DNA of 64,000 bases from an uncultured Oleiphilaceae bacterium (GTDB taxonomy: Bacteria > Pseudomonadota > Gammaproteobacteria > Pseudomonadales > Oleiphilaceae), in NCBI GenBank assembly GCA_913060665.1, contig CAJXUY010000011.1, positions 62,001-126,000 on the forward strand. The letters run 5' to 3'. A program made the position numbers and the translations under genes. Of the stretch, positions 17,958 to 27,417 are shown in pieces. Numbering within the stretch: position 1 is the stretch's first letter; each line of letters begins with the position of its first letter. Below the pieces are notes generated by a model. The model ran no database searches and was not told the DNA's origin. It saw only the letters and a program-made list of their open reading frames with translations.

Positions 17958-18446
17958 ATGGCTATTTTCATGAATTTTAATGGCAATACGCCTAAAGGTA
18001 ATGTCACTGCCGACGGATATGCGGGCTGGATCAAACTAGATGATTTCCAGTTTGCAGTCAGTCGAGGCATATCGATGGAATCCGGAAACACTTCAAACAG
18101 AGAAGTTACCTACCCCGACATTAGTGAAGTTACAATATCCAAAGTAATGGATGGCGCCTCCACCGGGCTCTTTAAAGAAGCACTTACAGGTGCAAAGGGC
18201 TGTAAAACCCTCATAGATGTCGTTAAAACGGGTGCCGATAAAATTGAAAAATACGTTTCATATGAGCTAGATGATTGCCTTCTGAGTAACTACGACATGA
18301 GCGCTTATAGTAACTCTGCACCCATGGAAAGTATCTCTATAAGCTTCGCCAAAATAACCATGAGTTACACCGCAGGCGATAGAGCAAATAAGGAAGGCAC
18401 ACCTGAACGAGTGGGCTATGATCTTGAAGCAGGTAAAAAACTCTAA
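17958..18446 (+). CDS. hcp: T6SS tube protein Hcp, second copy (TssD)
   Basis: 162 residues, alignable without gaps over most of its length to the first Hcp: MAIFMNFNGNTPKGNVTADG, then GISMESGNTSNREVTYPDIS, and the C-terminal SISFAKITMSYTAGDRAN. Differences cluster in the loop around residues 115-125 (NYDMSAYSNSAP versus SYSVSAGEGAP), a lumen or surface loop that could alter cargo choice. ATG follows AGGTAAAAT. The next gene begins 59 bases on and may code its cargo. A tandem duplicate is the simplest explanation. Confidence 0.95.
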   Translation: MAIFMNFNGNTPKGNVTADGYAGWIKLDDFQFAVSRGISMESGNTSNREVTYPDISEVTISKVMDGASTGLFKEALTGAKGCKTLIDVVKTGADKIEKYVSYELDDCLLSNYDMSAYSNSAPMESISISFAKITMSYTAGDRANKEGTPERVGYDLEAGKKL

Positions 18447-18505
18447 TAACGCGTTGCTTCCGTAAGAATGCTGCATTCTCGCGATGAATTATAGAGGAAT
18501 AAAAG

Positions 18506-19264
18506 ATGAGTATTACTGACAAGTTGTGGGAAGGATATAACAAAGTTGATCGCGACTTATTGGACTCTTCGGGCGTGGATATGCACAACTGGGGGCACAT
18601 AAAAAGCGTTCACAATCACGACCACACGCATGGCGATTGGGGAACGATCAAAAGTCTAGGAAAGGGCACGCTGGCGGTGGGGTCTGGAACCTTCCAAACC
18701 GTTACCAATACGGGCTTTAGCACAATGGCTTACACAGCAGCAACTGGAGGCACTGTAGCTCTAAGTGCAACAGGTATAGGCGCCGTAGCAGTGGCGGGCG
18801 CGTACGCTGTTGGCTCATCTGCGTTGGCTGGCGTGTCTGTTTACAAGACCCACCAACATATCAAAAATCTCCAGGCCATCCATGATCGTGGGTGTAACCA
18901 AGGCTTCTGTGAAGGTGACCGAAATGATCACAATACAATATACACTCACGTATTGCCTTATATAATTAGCAAAAAGAAACGTAAAATGCGGCGTAAAAGC
19001 GAGGAAACAGTTCCCTTGCTAGGAAGCATGGCTACCACATTAGAAACAGGAGCCAGAAGCATATGGAAGCGAGTAAGAGGCACTCGAGGGACCGAAAGGC
19101 ATTATCATACAGAAGTACTAACAAAACACTTGGTCACCTGCACCTGTGATTTGGTTGAAGACATTGTCGCTGAACTGTGGAGCGTTGATGAGATGAAGGC
19201 TATTCGGTGCATGGATAGTGACGATGCGGGCTACTGGATATACTCTAAGATGGCCTCAATGTAG
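18506..19264 (+). CDS. Unassigned protein downstream of hcp, candidate T6SS effector
   Basis: 252 residues, family not recognised. Residues about 27-45 are His rich (HNWGHIKSVHNHDHTHGDWG). Residues about 55-112 are rich in Gly, Ala, Thr and Val without charge, long enough for two membrane-active helices (TGIGAVAVAGAYAVGSSALAG). The C-terminal half is basic around KKKRKMRRK and has several Cys (CNQGFC, CTCD). The ATG has a clean AGAGGAAT site. Position directly after hcp2, with a glycine zipper-like segment, suggests a membrane-acting Hcp cargo, but this is inference. No immunity gene is obvious unless the 209-residue neighbour plays that part. Confidence 0.6.
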   Translation: MSITDKLWEGYNKVDRDLLDSSGVDMHNWGHIKSVHNHDHTHGDWGTIKSLGKGTLAVGSGTFQTVTNTGFSTMAYTAATGGTVALSATGIGAVAVAGAYAVGSSALAGVSVYKTHQHIKNLQAIHDRGCNQGFCEGDRNDHNTIYTHVLPYIISKKKRKMRRKSEETVPLLGSMATTLETGARSIWKRVRGTRGTERHYHTEVLTKHLVTCTCDLVEDIVAELWSVDEMKAIRCMDSDDAGYWIYSKMASM

Positions 19265-19333
19265 AACTAAGAACAACATAAAACAACACCAAGGCCCGTC
19301 AAGGCAACGAGAACACCAATAGGGAATAACAAT

Positions 19334-19963
19334 ATGAGCGGCGGAAATAACAAATCATTTATGGCTGACCCTTTAGCCTTTTTAAACAGTGACAAGGTAT
19401 GGGATGTCAACTCAACTGGCGTTAATGGCGCACAGCAACCTATTTACGTTCTTGACGGCAATGGCGTTGGGACATTTAATCTAGATCCATACTCTGCACA
19501 CACTATATCGTTAAAGCAACACACGCCCAAAATTGGGCGCAACAAGCTGAAGGCATATTACCTAAATGCATCAGCAAACAGCACCCAGTCCATGGTACTT
19601 AGCAATCATGCCGATTATTTTTTTACCGACACGATTCAAGGCTGTAGTTTTCATGCTTATGGTACGTCACGCAACCGCCTCACTGTAGAGCATGTGAATG
19701 ACCTCAATCACACAACCCCTTCAGCTGATTATGCTACCGCAGCCCTTAGGGTTCAGAACCTTGGAAACGCTATTACGATAATTTACGACAATGCGACCTA
19801 CCGACAGCTAACAAACCCCGAATGGGATGGTACGAATGTTGTTGTGACAGTTATAGGGTGGAGAAAAACCGATGGTTGGCACTTCTATGCCAGAAGACGT
19901 TTAAACGGGTACAACGACACTGGCGGTAGACGATCGCTGGGGCCAGCTTTTGAGTTAACTTAG
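19334..19963 (+). CDS. Unassigned protein, possible CNF1/BLF1/CheD-like deamidase
   Basis: 209 residues, no signal peptide. The middle carries FFTDTIQGCSFHAYG with Cys104, followed 16 residues later by His120 in LTVEHVND. A Gly-Cys turn after a beta strand, then a His about 12-17 residues on, is the Cys-His layout of the Gln-deamidase fold shared by CNF1, BLF1 and CheD. The flanking strand-rich sequence (AITIIYDNATYRQL, NVVVTVIGWRKTDGWHFYAR) fits a beta-sandwich. I do not recognise a named family, so this is a motif-based suggestion. It starts after AGGGAAT, 69 bases behind the previous gene in the hcp operon, and could be an effector. Confidence 0.55.
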   Translation: MSGGNNKSFMADPLAFLNSDKVWDVNSTGVNGAQQPIYVLDGNGVGTFNLDPYSAHTISLKQHTPKIGRNKLKAYYLNASANSTQSMVLSNHADYFFTDTIQGCSFHAYGTSRNRLTVEHVNDLNHTTPSADYATAALRVQNLGNAITIIYDNATYRQLTNPEWDGTNVVVTVIGWRKTDGWHFYARRRLNGYNDTGGRRSLGPAFELT

Positions 19964-20043
19964 TATTATCGTTAGCTAGTAGTATTTTTAGCAGAAGATC
20001 AGTTGTTATATCTACTCCCTCTTTGTTAGCCCCAGTTCCCTCG

Positions 20044-20074
20044 TTTTTAGCCCCGGTATCTTTGGGGCTAAAAG
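20044..20074. repeat. Inverted repeat with TAGCCCC arms
   Basis: Arms TTTTAGCCCC (20045-20054) and GGGGCTAAAA (20064-20073) flank 9 bases. It lies 80 bases after the 209-residue gene and 200 before the autotransporter gene, in a 317-base gap that holds no other gene. It may end hcp operon transcripts, but there is no T-run after the stem on either strand. Confidence 0.4.
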
Positions 20075-20280
20075 CCTACTCTTGCAACACTGAATACCCT
20101 AAAATTAAACTCAAACGTTGAGTACCCCCCAGAATAGAACATTTCGCGGACCAAACCTATATTTGAAATATGATTTTTATCCGTAAATCGATACAATCTC
20201 ACCTAGGATTCGAAGCGCATGCTCTATCAAGCTGCTTAATGAGCAATATCGTCAAAGGAATATTCGGGTAAAAGACCTCT

Positions 20281-22020
20281 ATGAAACAGTTATTGCGCAA
20301 AAAAAAATATACGTTAGTTAGTTACGGAATCTTATCAACCATTCTTTTGTCGTTCTCTCAAGTATCGTTGGCTATCACAGCTGTTCCTGATACAGCAACA
20401 ACCAATGCGAACCAACCCGTTACTATTGCCGTTTTAAGTAATGATATTTTGGAAGAAGACGGCGGTAGCCCGGCTGATAGTTCTAACTTAACAGCAGTAT
20501 GTATATATGGCGACCTAGGCAGTGAGTGTGAACGAAATGAGATATTCGCTCCAATGTCGTTGCCATCGAATGGAACTATTGCACTAAGTGGAAAGAGTAT
20601 TATCTATACACCAAATCCCGATTTCTTTGGTACCGATAGTTTTGACTATGCAGCTCTTATAAACGAGAGATCTAATGCTTGGCCCGTAGACGCTAAAAGC
20701 GCTACCGTCACCATTACAATTAACCCAACAATCGAAGAAGAGCCCTCCTTAGATGAAGAACCAGCTACAGAAGAAGAGGCAACTATATCTGTCTCAACAT
20801 CAGCAACCGAACAAGAAGTAGAGCTGGTTAGTGCGGTTGTCAGCTTATGCGACGGTTCAGCTACCTCAGAACTGGCTGAAAGCTGCAACGCCTTGGCAGA
20901 CTTACCCGCTGACGAACAAGTATCGGCATTAAGTACCATCTCTGCGGAACAAGTCACAGCAGAGTTCACATCTACGATTAGTATGTCTCGGGATCAAAGC
21001 GCCAACCTTACCTCTCGCCTTACCCAACTGCGAAATAATTCCGGAGGGGTAAATATAAGTGGTCTGATGATCAAGAACGATGGCCAGCATGTGTCAGGTG
21101 AGTGGTTGCATGCCATAGTTGACACCGTTACTGGAGGGTCAGCCGGTGAAGAAGACAACTCAAGCGTGTTCTCACAGCTAGGTATATTTGCAAACGGGTC
21201 AATTACAACAGGCAATAGAGATACCACCGACAATGAAATGGGTTATGACCTTGATTCTGACAATTACACACTCGGTTTAGATTATCGGTTTAGCGATAGC
21301 TTTGTGGCAGGCGCCGCTTATGGTTATAGCGCCAGTCAAATCGTATTTGGTTCAACTGGCGACGATATGGACAACAATATCGACAACTTTTTCATCTATA
21401 GCTCTTGGTTCAAAGATGAGTTTTACCTAGACACCACCCTTGGATATTCTGCCGGACAAATTAAAACCGCTCGTAGAATTGTCATTCCTAACTCTTTAAA
21501 CACAATAGCAACCGGTCAAACCCATACTGAACAACTCATCATTCAGGTTACAGCAAACTATGATTTTACCTATGGCGCATTTACCGCAGGCCCATATCTG
21601 CGTTTAGATATTATCGACGGCGAGATTGATAGCTATTCTGAACAAAATGGCGGTGGTTTCGAAGTAACCTTTGATAAACAAGATATCAAGTCAAAGCTAG
21701 CAACACTAGGCGCTCAAATTCAATACGCTTTAGGGTATTCATGGGGTGTATTACTGCCACACGGTAGAATCGAAGCGAAAAATGAATTTGAGCACAAGCG
21801 AGATATCATTAGCGGTCGCTTTCTGCTCGACCCCGCTGGGAGTAACTTCTCAATAGTACCCGATGACATAGACAGCTCATGGTTACAAGCTGGTGTTGGC
21901 CTCTCTGCTGTTTTTCCATATGGTGTATCAGCATATATCGATTATGAAACCGCGATGGATCTTGACCATGTAGAACTACATACGTTTTCATTCGGCGGTC
22001 GTTGGGAGTTAATCTTTTAA
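20281..22020 (+). CDS. Autotransporter beta-domain protein with Ig-like N-terminal domain
   Basis: 579 residues. Signal peptide about 1-32 (YGILSTILLSFSQVSLA). Residues about 33-150 form a cadherin/VCBS-like Ig fold (VPDTATTNANQPVTIAVLSN and the end IYTPNPDFFGTDSFDYAA). Then comes a Glu-rich linker (EEEPSLDEEPATEEE) and a helical segment to about 250. The last 290 residues are an autotransporter beta-barrel (DNYTLGLDYRFSDSFVAGAA, LRLDIIDGEIDSY) that ends in an aromatic residue, WELIF, as required for outer membrane insertion. The passenger is short for a type Va protein. It ends 10 bases from the convergent gene at 22031 and is probably unrelated to T6SS assembly. TamA/TamB or BamA would assemble it. 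Confidence 0.82.
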   Translation: MKQLLRKKKYTLVSYGILSTILLSFSQVSLAITAVPDTATTNANQPVTIAVLSNDILEEDGGSPADSSNLTAVCIYGDLGSECERNEIFAPMSLPSNGTIALSGKSIIYTPNPDFFGTDSFDYAALINERSNAWPVDAKSATVTITINPTIEEEPSLDEEPATEEEATISVSTSATEQEVELVSAVVSLCDGSATSELAESCNALADLPADEQVSALSTISAEQVTAEFTSTISMSRDQSANLTSRLTQLRNNSGGVNISGLMIKNDGQHVSGEWLHAIVDTVTGGSAGEEDNSSVFSQLGIFANGSITTGNRDTTDNEMGYDLDSDNYTLGLDYRFSDSFVAGAAYGYSASQIVFGSTGDDMDNNIDNFFIYSSWFKDEFYLDTTLGYSAGQIKTARRIVIPNSLNTIATGQTHTEQLIIQVTANYDFTYGAFTAGPYLRLDIIDGEIDSYSEQNGGGFEVTFDKQDIKSKLATLGAQIQYALGYSWGVLLPHGRIEAKNEFEHKRDIISGRFLLDPAGSNFSIVPDDIDSSWLQAGVGLSAVFPYGVSAYIDYETAMDLDHVELHTFSFGGRWELIF

Positions 22021-22030
22021 AACATCGCCA

Positions 22031-22264
22031 CTAAAAGGTAGTGTTTACTATAAGTATTGTACAGAGTAACAATGACACAATAATCACCACGCACCCAATA
22101 ACACGTTTAAAAGCAATCGACTCCTGTTGGCTGCTTTTTTCTGACTCAGAACTTAACTTTTCCAGAACTTTTCGTCTCTGTAACCTGTAATCTAGCTGAG
22201 AAACCTCCCCTTTGTGAAAGGCACTACTCTGCGCATCGAGCTCTTGATTCAACCATATTTTCAT
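22031..22264 (-). CDS. Small membrane protein downstream of the PP2C gene
   Basis: 77 residues: a charged helical N-terminal part (residues about 15-45, many Arg, Lys, Glu and Gln) and a C-terminal membrane segment at about 53-74 (VIGCVVIIVSLLLCTILIV), hence a tail-anchored layout. The ATG overlaps the phosphatase stop by four bases (ATGA), which argues for a real, coupled gene. Family not recognised. It could anchor or regulate the phosphatase at the inner membrane; that is a guess from the coupling. Confidence 0.65.
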   Translation of the reverse strand: MKIWLNQELDAQSSAFHKGEVSQLDYRLQRRKVLEKLSSESEKSSQQESIAFKRVIGCVVIIVSLLLCTILIVNTTF

Positions 22265-22989
22265 AGCTTAGCCTTAAGCACAATAAACGAAACATTGTCT
22301 TTTGCCGCCTTGCCAAGACACTCTTTCATCATTAAATCGGGCACCTTAGATGTATTCCCTTGCTTAAGAATATTCCGAAGTTCATTAGCAGAAAGTTCAT
22401 TGTAAAGGCCATCAGAACACAATAAAAAAAGATCACCATCATTAATGGTAAACGCATTTAAATCGACCTCTAACTCATCAAATGCGCCGACTGCTCTCGA
22501 CAACATATTTTTGATAGAGCTCGTTTCGGCCTGATCTTCTGTAATTATTCCTTTATCAATTTGAACCTGCACCTCACTATGGTCTTTTGTGAGTTGTTCG
22601 AGAGTGCGTCCTCTCAAACGATACAAGCGTGAGTCACCAACCCACAACACCACCCCCATAGCACCCCGGATGATCAGAGATACCACAGTAGAACCCACCG
22701 TCAAACCATTAAATTTTTCTGCACTATAATGTCTTAGTTTCTGGTTAACCAATAACAATGCATCTTCTATATCGTCAACAAAGTCGGAGACATAAGCTCT
22801 ATGAGGTAATGCCTCAAGGTCATGGATAATCATCTGGCTAGCGACTTCTCCAGCCTCATGCCCCCCCATTCCATCAGCAATAATCCATAAGCCAGCATCG
22901 GGCTTGCTTAGTACTGAGTCTTCGTTATGTGTCCTAACATTACCCTGATGGGTTCTCTCGTAGGATTCGTATGTAAACGTTTTGCTCAT
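22261..22989 (-). CDS. PP2C-family Ser/Thr phosphatase (PppA-like)
   Basis: 242 residues of the PPM/PP2C family, which removes phosphate from Ser/Thr with two metal ions. Metal ligands are visible as E23-D24 in THNEDS, D39-G40 in IIADGMGGHEAGE, the CSDGLYNEL segment and the C-terminal KDNVSFIVL. Its length equals the bacterial minimal PP2C. In T6SS loci of Pseudomonas the phosphatase PppA opposes kinase PpkA acting on the FHA protein. The same set is found here (kinases at 31916 and 35358, TagH at 30203), so the role is well supported. No membrane segment. Confidence 0.92.
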   Translation of the reverse strand: MSKTFTYESYERTHQGNVRTHNEDSVLSKPDAGLWIIADGMGGHEAGEVASQMIIHDLEALPHRAYVSDFVDDIEDALLLVNQKLRHYSAEKFNGLTVGSTVVSLIIRGAMGVVLWVGDSRLYRLRGRTLEQLTKDHSEVQVQIDKGIITEDQAETSSIKNMLSRAVGAFDELEVDLNAFTINDGDLFLLCSDGLYNELSANELRNILKQGNTSKVPDLMMKECLGKAAKDNVSFIVLKAKL

Positions 22990-23068
22990 AAGCGAAATAA
23001 GTGTCCTATCATTCCATGTACTAGATACCAGAATGTAAAAAGTATTATTGGTATAAACACATAGTAGC

Positions 23069-23794
23069 CTAGTAACCTCGAGCTAAGTTCGGCCAATGCC
23101 AATTTTCCCACTGTCCATTTAACAGTGCCGTATAGCTTGTTGGGCGAGGAAGCCTGTCTGCCAATAGTACAGCTGGTTCAACATGATGCCCCCCCTTTGT
23201 CCACCATATACTTAATGTAGACCCTTGTGATTTCAGTAACGCATCACATAACATTGGGGTAATGCTAGTGATCGATTGCTCAGGAAATTCCAATGGTATT
23301 GAATGCTGCTGATGCCGCTTCGGTGAAAGCGGCATTATTTCTCGTACAGGCTGCTGCAACACGCCATTCAACAACCCCAAATGTTGCTCCAACTCATCAA
23401 CTGTCAGCCCCTTTTCCAACGTACCGATAGCGACATCTTCTAACTGCTCATACCAACCCGTAGCAGCAGCAACAAACTCAAACCCTCCTAATTCACTCGG
23501 TATTTGAGCTGCAAGCGTTAGCGGATAATAACGCCCCACGCTATCAACACTAGGCAGCATAATCCCAGCCCATGACATGTTACTGATACATCCATTAGGA
23601 ATCGAAAAACGCCAAATAGGGCTCACTAAAAAGTGTTCCAACCAACGTTCACCTAATGACTCTTGACTAGCCAGCATCGACTGCTGAAGCCAATGATCCC
23701 AGGATTCAATAAAGGCTGCAGGCAGTCCTTTACTAACAAAGTCCCCATGGCTAGGGATTTTGCCAAAGATACCTATTGATTGTTTCTCAGACAT
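23069..23794 (-). CDS. tagF: T6SS-associated protein TagF
   Basis: 241 residues. The N-terminal IGIFGKIPSHGDFVSKGLPA and FLVSPIWRFSIPNGCISN, then GIMLPSVDSVGRYYPLTL, are diagnostic for TagF. In Pseudomonas and Agrobacterium TagF represses T6SS firing after translation, in opposition to threonine phosphorylation, by binding Fha. Here no PppA fusion occurs; the phosphatase is a separate gene 80 bases on. The start is an ATG after GGGGTAGG. It follows tssM by 86 bases. Confidence 0.93.
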   Translation of the reverse strand: MSEKQSIGIFGKIPSHGDFVSKGLPAAFIESWDHWLQQSMLASQESLGERWLEHFLVSPIWRFSIPNGCISNMSWAGIMLPSVDSVGRYYPLTLAAQIPSELGGFEFVAAATGWYEQLEDVAIGTLEKGLTVDELEQHLGLLNGVLQQPVREIMPLSPKRHQQHSIPLEFPEQSITSITPMLCDALLKSQGSTLSIWWTKGGHHVEPAVLLADRLPRPTSYTALLNGQWENWHWPNLARGY

Positions 23795-23880
23795 ACCTAC
23801 CCCTTAGCCAGTTCATAGTGCATTCTCTTTTCTTCGGCTCTATCAGGCTGATTAGCATAGTGATCATAAAAACACATCAA

Positions 23881-26800
23881 TCAAAGTAACTTAGGGCACT
23901 GATATTGATTAAGCCACCCAGGAGTGAATGGGTTTAGAGAACTGGCTGCACTCAACTCATACTCTACTTTCCGGCTAGATACATCAAATGTCACGTAAAA
24001 TACGTTTGAGCGACTCGATTTCTTTATTGTCGCGGCATCTAGAGCCCTGAAGAACGCCCAGTCACCAGGGTACCACTGCCTATGCTCAGTCTCATTGATA
24101 TCCTCAAACAACAGCCGAACACCTTCACTGGTTTCGCCAGGCCAACTCAGTGATTTTGGCAATTTTGGCCCATGGGAATAACGAATTCGATCTAACCCTA
24201 GAGATAGCTCAAACCTCCTTACGGTCGAGTCCATACGGCGAGGCTTTAATTTATAATCGAACCCGGGCATAGAGGCACTTTTTCTAAAAAATACGCTACG
24301 AATAACCTCTGCTTTCTTCATCTCAGCAAGAGCGGACGAACGAAGCCCTAAACGTCTTCCGTTAAGGCTCTTTTCTTTCCACTGTTTGCCCTTTTTAATA
24401 AAGGGTGAAAGGTGAGCCTTAACAAAGTCATCCTCGACTCCCCCAGGTTGAAAGTACTCCGTAAAATCAAGCATCGCGACATCTTGCTCAGACGATTTCA
24501 CAAATGGATAGCGGGAGCCGATACTGCCTTGGTAACGTTGAAAAACAGTGGCCTGCCACACCGTGTTAAGATGCTGTTTACCATCGATAAGGACCACTTT
24601 CCACGAGTGATCTGCAAGCTCCTCCATCCACCTTTTAACAGGTTTGGGAAGCTGAGACGCCTGAACTCTTAGCTTTCTAATAGGGTCGTCCCCTGATCCA
24701 GTAAAACGTTTACTGGCAAACTTCAGAGATGCCTCGTTTGGAAGCGGTGCAAAAGAGAACCCTTCTAGCACTTCATGAAGCGATTTGGTTGTAGCAAGAA
24801 TATCATCAACCCGATTTTGCCGTATAAGCTGATGAATGGGTTTAAATGCTTTATCGACAGTGGTTGGTGGAAGCGCCTTCTCAGCCAATTTTGCTGCAGC
24901 CTTAGCTGCTGCATCATCTTTACCTTTCAGCAGGTTAACCTCAGGGGTCAACGATGTTTCATCGGTAACCGTGTTCAAGACTTTAACCAAAGGGGATGTG
25001 GCTTTATCTGATATTTTCGCCAACACATCTCTGGCCTGACTTGAATTTGTAATCTTTCGGATTCCCAACTGATTTAACAAGCCATTCCACTTTTCTATGT
25101 ATTTCACCAAATAAATGGCTTTAACTTTTTTAGCGATATTTTCAATATCTTTATCGCTAAAATCCTCTGTACCCGAGGTACCCAGAATCCACTGTTCGGT
25201 GGAGTATTTTCGAATTAAAGGCGAATTTTTGCTTAAATCCATTCGACCGTAACCGGCTTTTGTAAACATATACGGGACCGATAATGAATTAGATGCATTA
25301 TTGATCGAGAAAACGCTTAAAACATCTCCACCCACCGCCTGTACAAAATCTGTTTCTCGTGCGAACTCCGGGGAACGTTCAATTTGCTTGTAGATGCGTT
25401 GTTCTATTGGAATTCGCTGTAGTTGTGCTCTGGTCCGGTTAACAATGCTGGTGTTATAGTCAAATACAGGGGTGCCGTTATCTAATGCATCTCCAAGATA
25501 TGACAGTAACTGATGTTGTTTCCCTGCTTGGTTTTGCAGCAATGTCTCCCAGTCATTTTTGAACCAGGCCGTTACTTCATCTCTATTCAACTTTGTTACA
25601 TCACCGAGCATTAGGTATACCCGCAATGCATCATATAGAGCATCATTGTCTTTTGTACCAACGAGATAAGATTCCAAACGTTTGATTAGAACTGGGTAGT
25701 AAAACTCTTTCAATGCGCTGTTATAGGCGGTATGTACTGACTCTTGAACACTTTCATCGTAAAGCCCAAGTCCTGAAATCCACGGCTGACTTAGCTGATC
25801 ATAGACGTCGGTTGCTTGGTATAGGGGGTCAACAATAGCAATAGCTCTATCAAAACGATTGCTTACACTATCCTTTGTCTTTACCGCCTCTTTATGCTGT
25901 ATGATTAACGCAGACACCTCGTTCATTAATGCTTGATTATGATTGAGGCTATTAGTCCATACTGCACCAGCACATAATACCACCAACAACGAACCAATCA
26001 TGGCAAAACGTCTCCCCCATCGCAATCGGCCTTCATATTTAGTGTTTACGCCAACGATGTCTGCCTCAGGAAATATCACATCATTGAGTAGGCGTGTTAT
26101 AAAATAGCTTTTGCCTTGCCCGGCAGGCATTGCTTGGGCTGTGCCTGAAACGCCATAGTTTGCAGAAAGTGAGGTGAGAATTCGGTCAATTGGAGTCCCT
26201 TCCTGCGTACCACTCGTAAAATAAACACCTCTTAGAAGAGGAGCTGTTTGGTATTGATTGTCACCAAACACGTCCTTAACAAATTCGCTAAGGGTGCCAC
26301 GCATATTCTCAAACTGACTTGGAAACCCTTGAATTTTAGCTTTTCGATAGGGGTCTCTTTCGCTATGGAGTCGCCACAATAGACGATCATTAATTCGTTT
26401 AACTAAGGTATCAAATTCTGCATCAAAGAAATCAACCGTTTGACTTCCTTGTGCTTCAGATAAGGGAAATGACATACCCCATACCTGCTCTCTTTCAGAC
26501 TGATCCAAATATTCGAAATATTCATTAAACCCAGCCATCAGGTCACACTTTGTGATCAAGAAGTAAATCGGGAACCTGATCTTTAAGTCCCCCATTAACT
26601 CCTGAATTCGATTGCGAATAGTCTCTGCATGTCGCTGGCGTTCATCACGACTTAACATCAGAAGCTCTTGCAAGCTCACCGCGATAATAGCACCATTAAT
26701 CGCGCGCCTAGGTCGATGTTTTTTTAACAAAGCAAGAAAGCTTTTCCACGCCCCCTTGTCACTTTCAGCATTACTATCTTGAGTGGTATATCGTCCGGCT

Positions 26801-27354
26801 GTATCTATCAACACAGCTTCATCGGTAAACCACCAGTCACAATTTCTTGTTCCACCTACACCGCCAACCCCCTGTAATCCAAACTTTTCCTTTAAAGGGA
26901 ATTGAAGACCCGAATTAACAAGAACGGTTGTTTTGCCCGCGCCAGGTGGTCCAATGATGACATACCAAGGCAGCTGATATATGGTACGGCGATTCCCCTT
27001 CTCACCAAAACGGTGTGTTTTAAGCGTATCCACGGCATCTTTGAACCGGGCATGAAGAACTTTTGCTTCATCACTATTAGGGCTAGAGCTATCCTCTTGC
27101 TCAGCCGAGGCTTCAATGTCTCCCAACATTTTCTCATTTTGCTTCGATTGCTTAGCTTGTATTCTTAAGTTATTTGCCCCCCATATTAGCAATAACACCA
27201 TTATTACAATGAGACGAGCGATGGGTGAAATAGGTTCGAGCGAACCTCCAATATGAATATAAGAACCACCAAACCAAACCGCTAAGCTGAGGGCTATAAC
27301 GCCCAGCAGTCCCAAAAACCTTGGGTCCGCAAATAAAGCGATAAAACGCTTCAT
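23881..27354 (-). CDS. tssM: T6SS membrane complex protein TssM (IcmF)
   Basis: 1157 residues, full length. Two membrane segments lie at about 12-35 and 45-63, a third around 440-465 (FAMIGSLLVVLCAGAVWTNS). Between them is the cytoplasmic NTPase-like domain with Walker A GPPGAGKT at 135-142 and TAGRYT. The periplasmic part continues to the C-terminal IcmF domain (HSWKVVLIDGKQH, GRRLGLRSSALAE). TssM forms the trans-envelope channel with TssL and TssJ. ATG at 27354 follows GGGAG. It is 63 bases after tssL, in the tagH-tssJKLM-tagF order. Confidence 0.97.
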   Translation of the reverse strand: MKRFIALFADPRFLGLLGVIALSLAVWFGGSYIHIGGSLEPISPIARLIVIMVLLLIWGANNLRIQAKQSKQNEKMLGDIEASAEQEDSSSPNSDEAKVLHARFKDAVDTLKTHRFGEKGNRRTIYQLPWYVIIGPPGAGKTTVLVNSGLQFPLKEKFGLQGVGGVGGTRNCDWWFTDEAVLIDTAGRYTTQDSNAESDKGAWKSFLALLKKHRPRRAINGAIIAVSLQELLMLSRDERQRHAETIRNRIQELMGDLKIRFPIYFLITKCDLMAGFNEYFEYLDQSEREQVWGMSFPLSEAQGSQTVDFFDAEFDTLVKRINDRLLWRLHSERDPYRKAKIQGFPSQFENMRGTLSEFVKDVFGDNQYQTAPLLRGVYFTSGTQEGTPIDRILTSLSANYGVSGTAQAMPAGQGKSYFITRLLNDVIFPEADIVGVNTKYEGRLRWGRRFAMIGSLLVVLCAGAVWTNSLNHNQALMNEVSALIIQHKEAVKTKDSVSNRFDRAIAIVDPLYQATDVYDQLSQPWISGLGLYDESVQESVHTAYNSALKEFYYPVLIKRLESYLVGTKDNDALYDALRVYLMLGDVTKLNRDEVTAWFKNDWETLLQNQAGKQHQLLSYLGDALDNGTPVFDYNTSIVNRTRAQLQRIPIEQRIYKQIERSPEFARETDFVQAVGGDVLSVFSINNASNSLSVPYMFTKAGYGRMDLSKNSPLIRKYSTEQWILGTSGTEDFSDKDIENIAKKVKAIYLVKYIEKWNGLLNQLGIRKITNSSQARDVLAKISDKATSPLVKVLNTVTDETSLTPEVNLLKGKDDAAAKAAAKLAEKALPPTTVDKAFKPIHQLIRQNRVDDILATTKSLHEVLEGFSFAPLPNEASLKFASKRFTGSGDDPIRKLRVQASQLPKPVKRWMEELADHSWKVVLIDGKQHLNTVWQATVFQRYQGSIGSRYPFVKSSEQDVAMLDFTEYFQPGGVEDDFVKAHLSPFIKKGKQWKEKSLNGRRLGLRSSALAEMKKAEVIRSVFFRKSASMPGFDYKLKPRRMDSTVRRFELSLGLDRIRYSHGPKLPKSLSWPGETSEGVRLLFEDINETEHRQWYPGDWAFFRALDAATIKKSSRSNVFYVTFDVSSRKVEYELSAASSLNPFTPGWLNQYQCPKLL

Positions 27355-27417
27355 GAAAATCTCCCTAATAGTGAACTCGACTTAACAACCTCTAAAGTGG
27401 CTGCTAACCCAGCATCC

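Noticed and set aside
20044-20074. Inverted repeat with TAGCCCC arms as a rho-independent terminator
   Set aside because: No T-run follows the stem on either strand, so it is listed only as a repeat.
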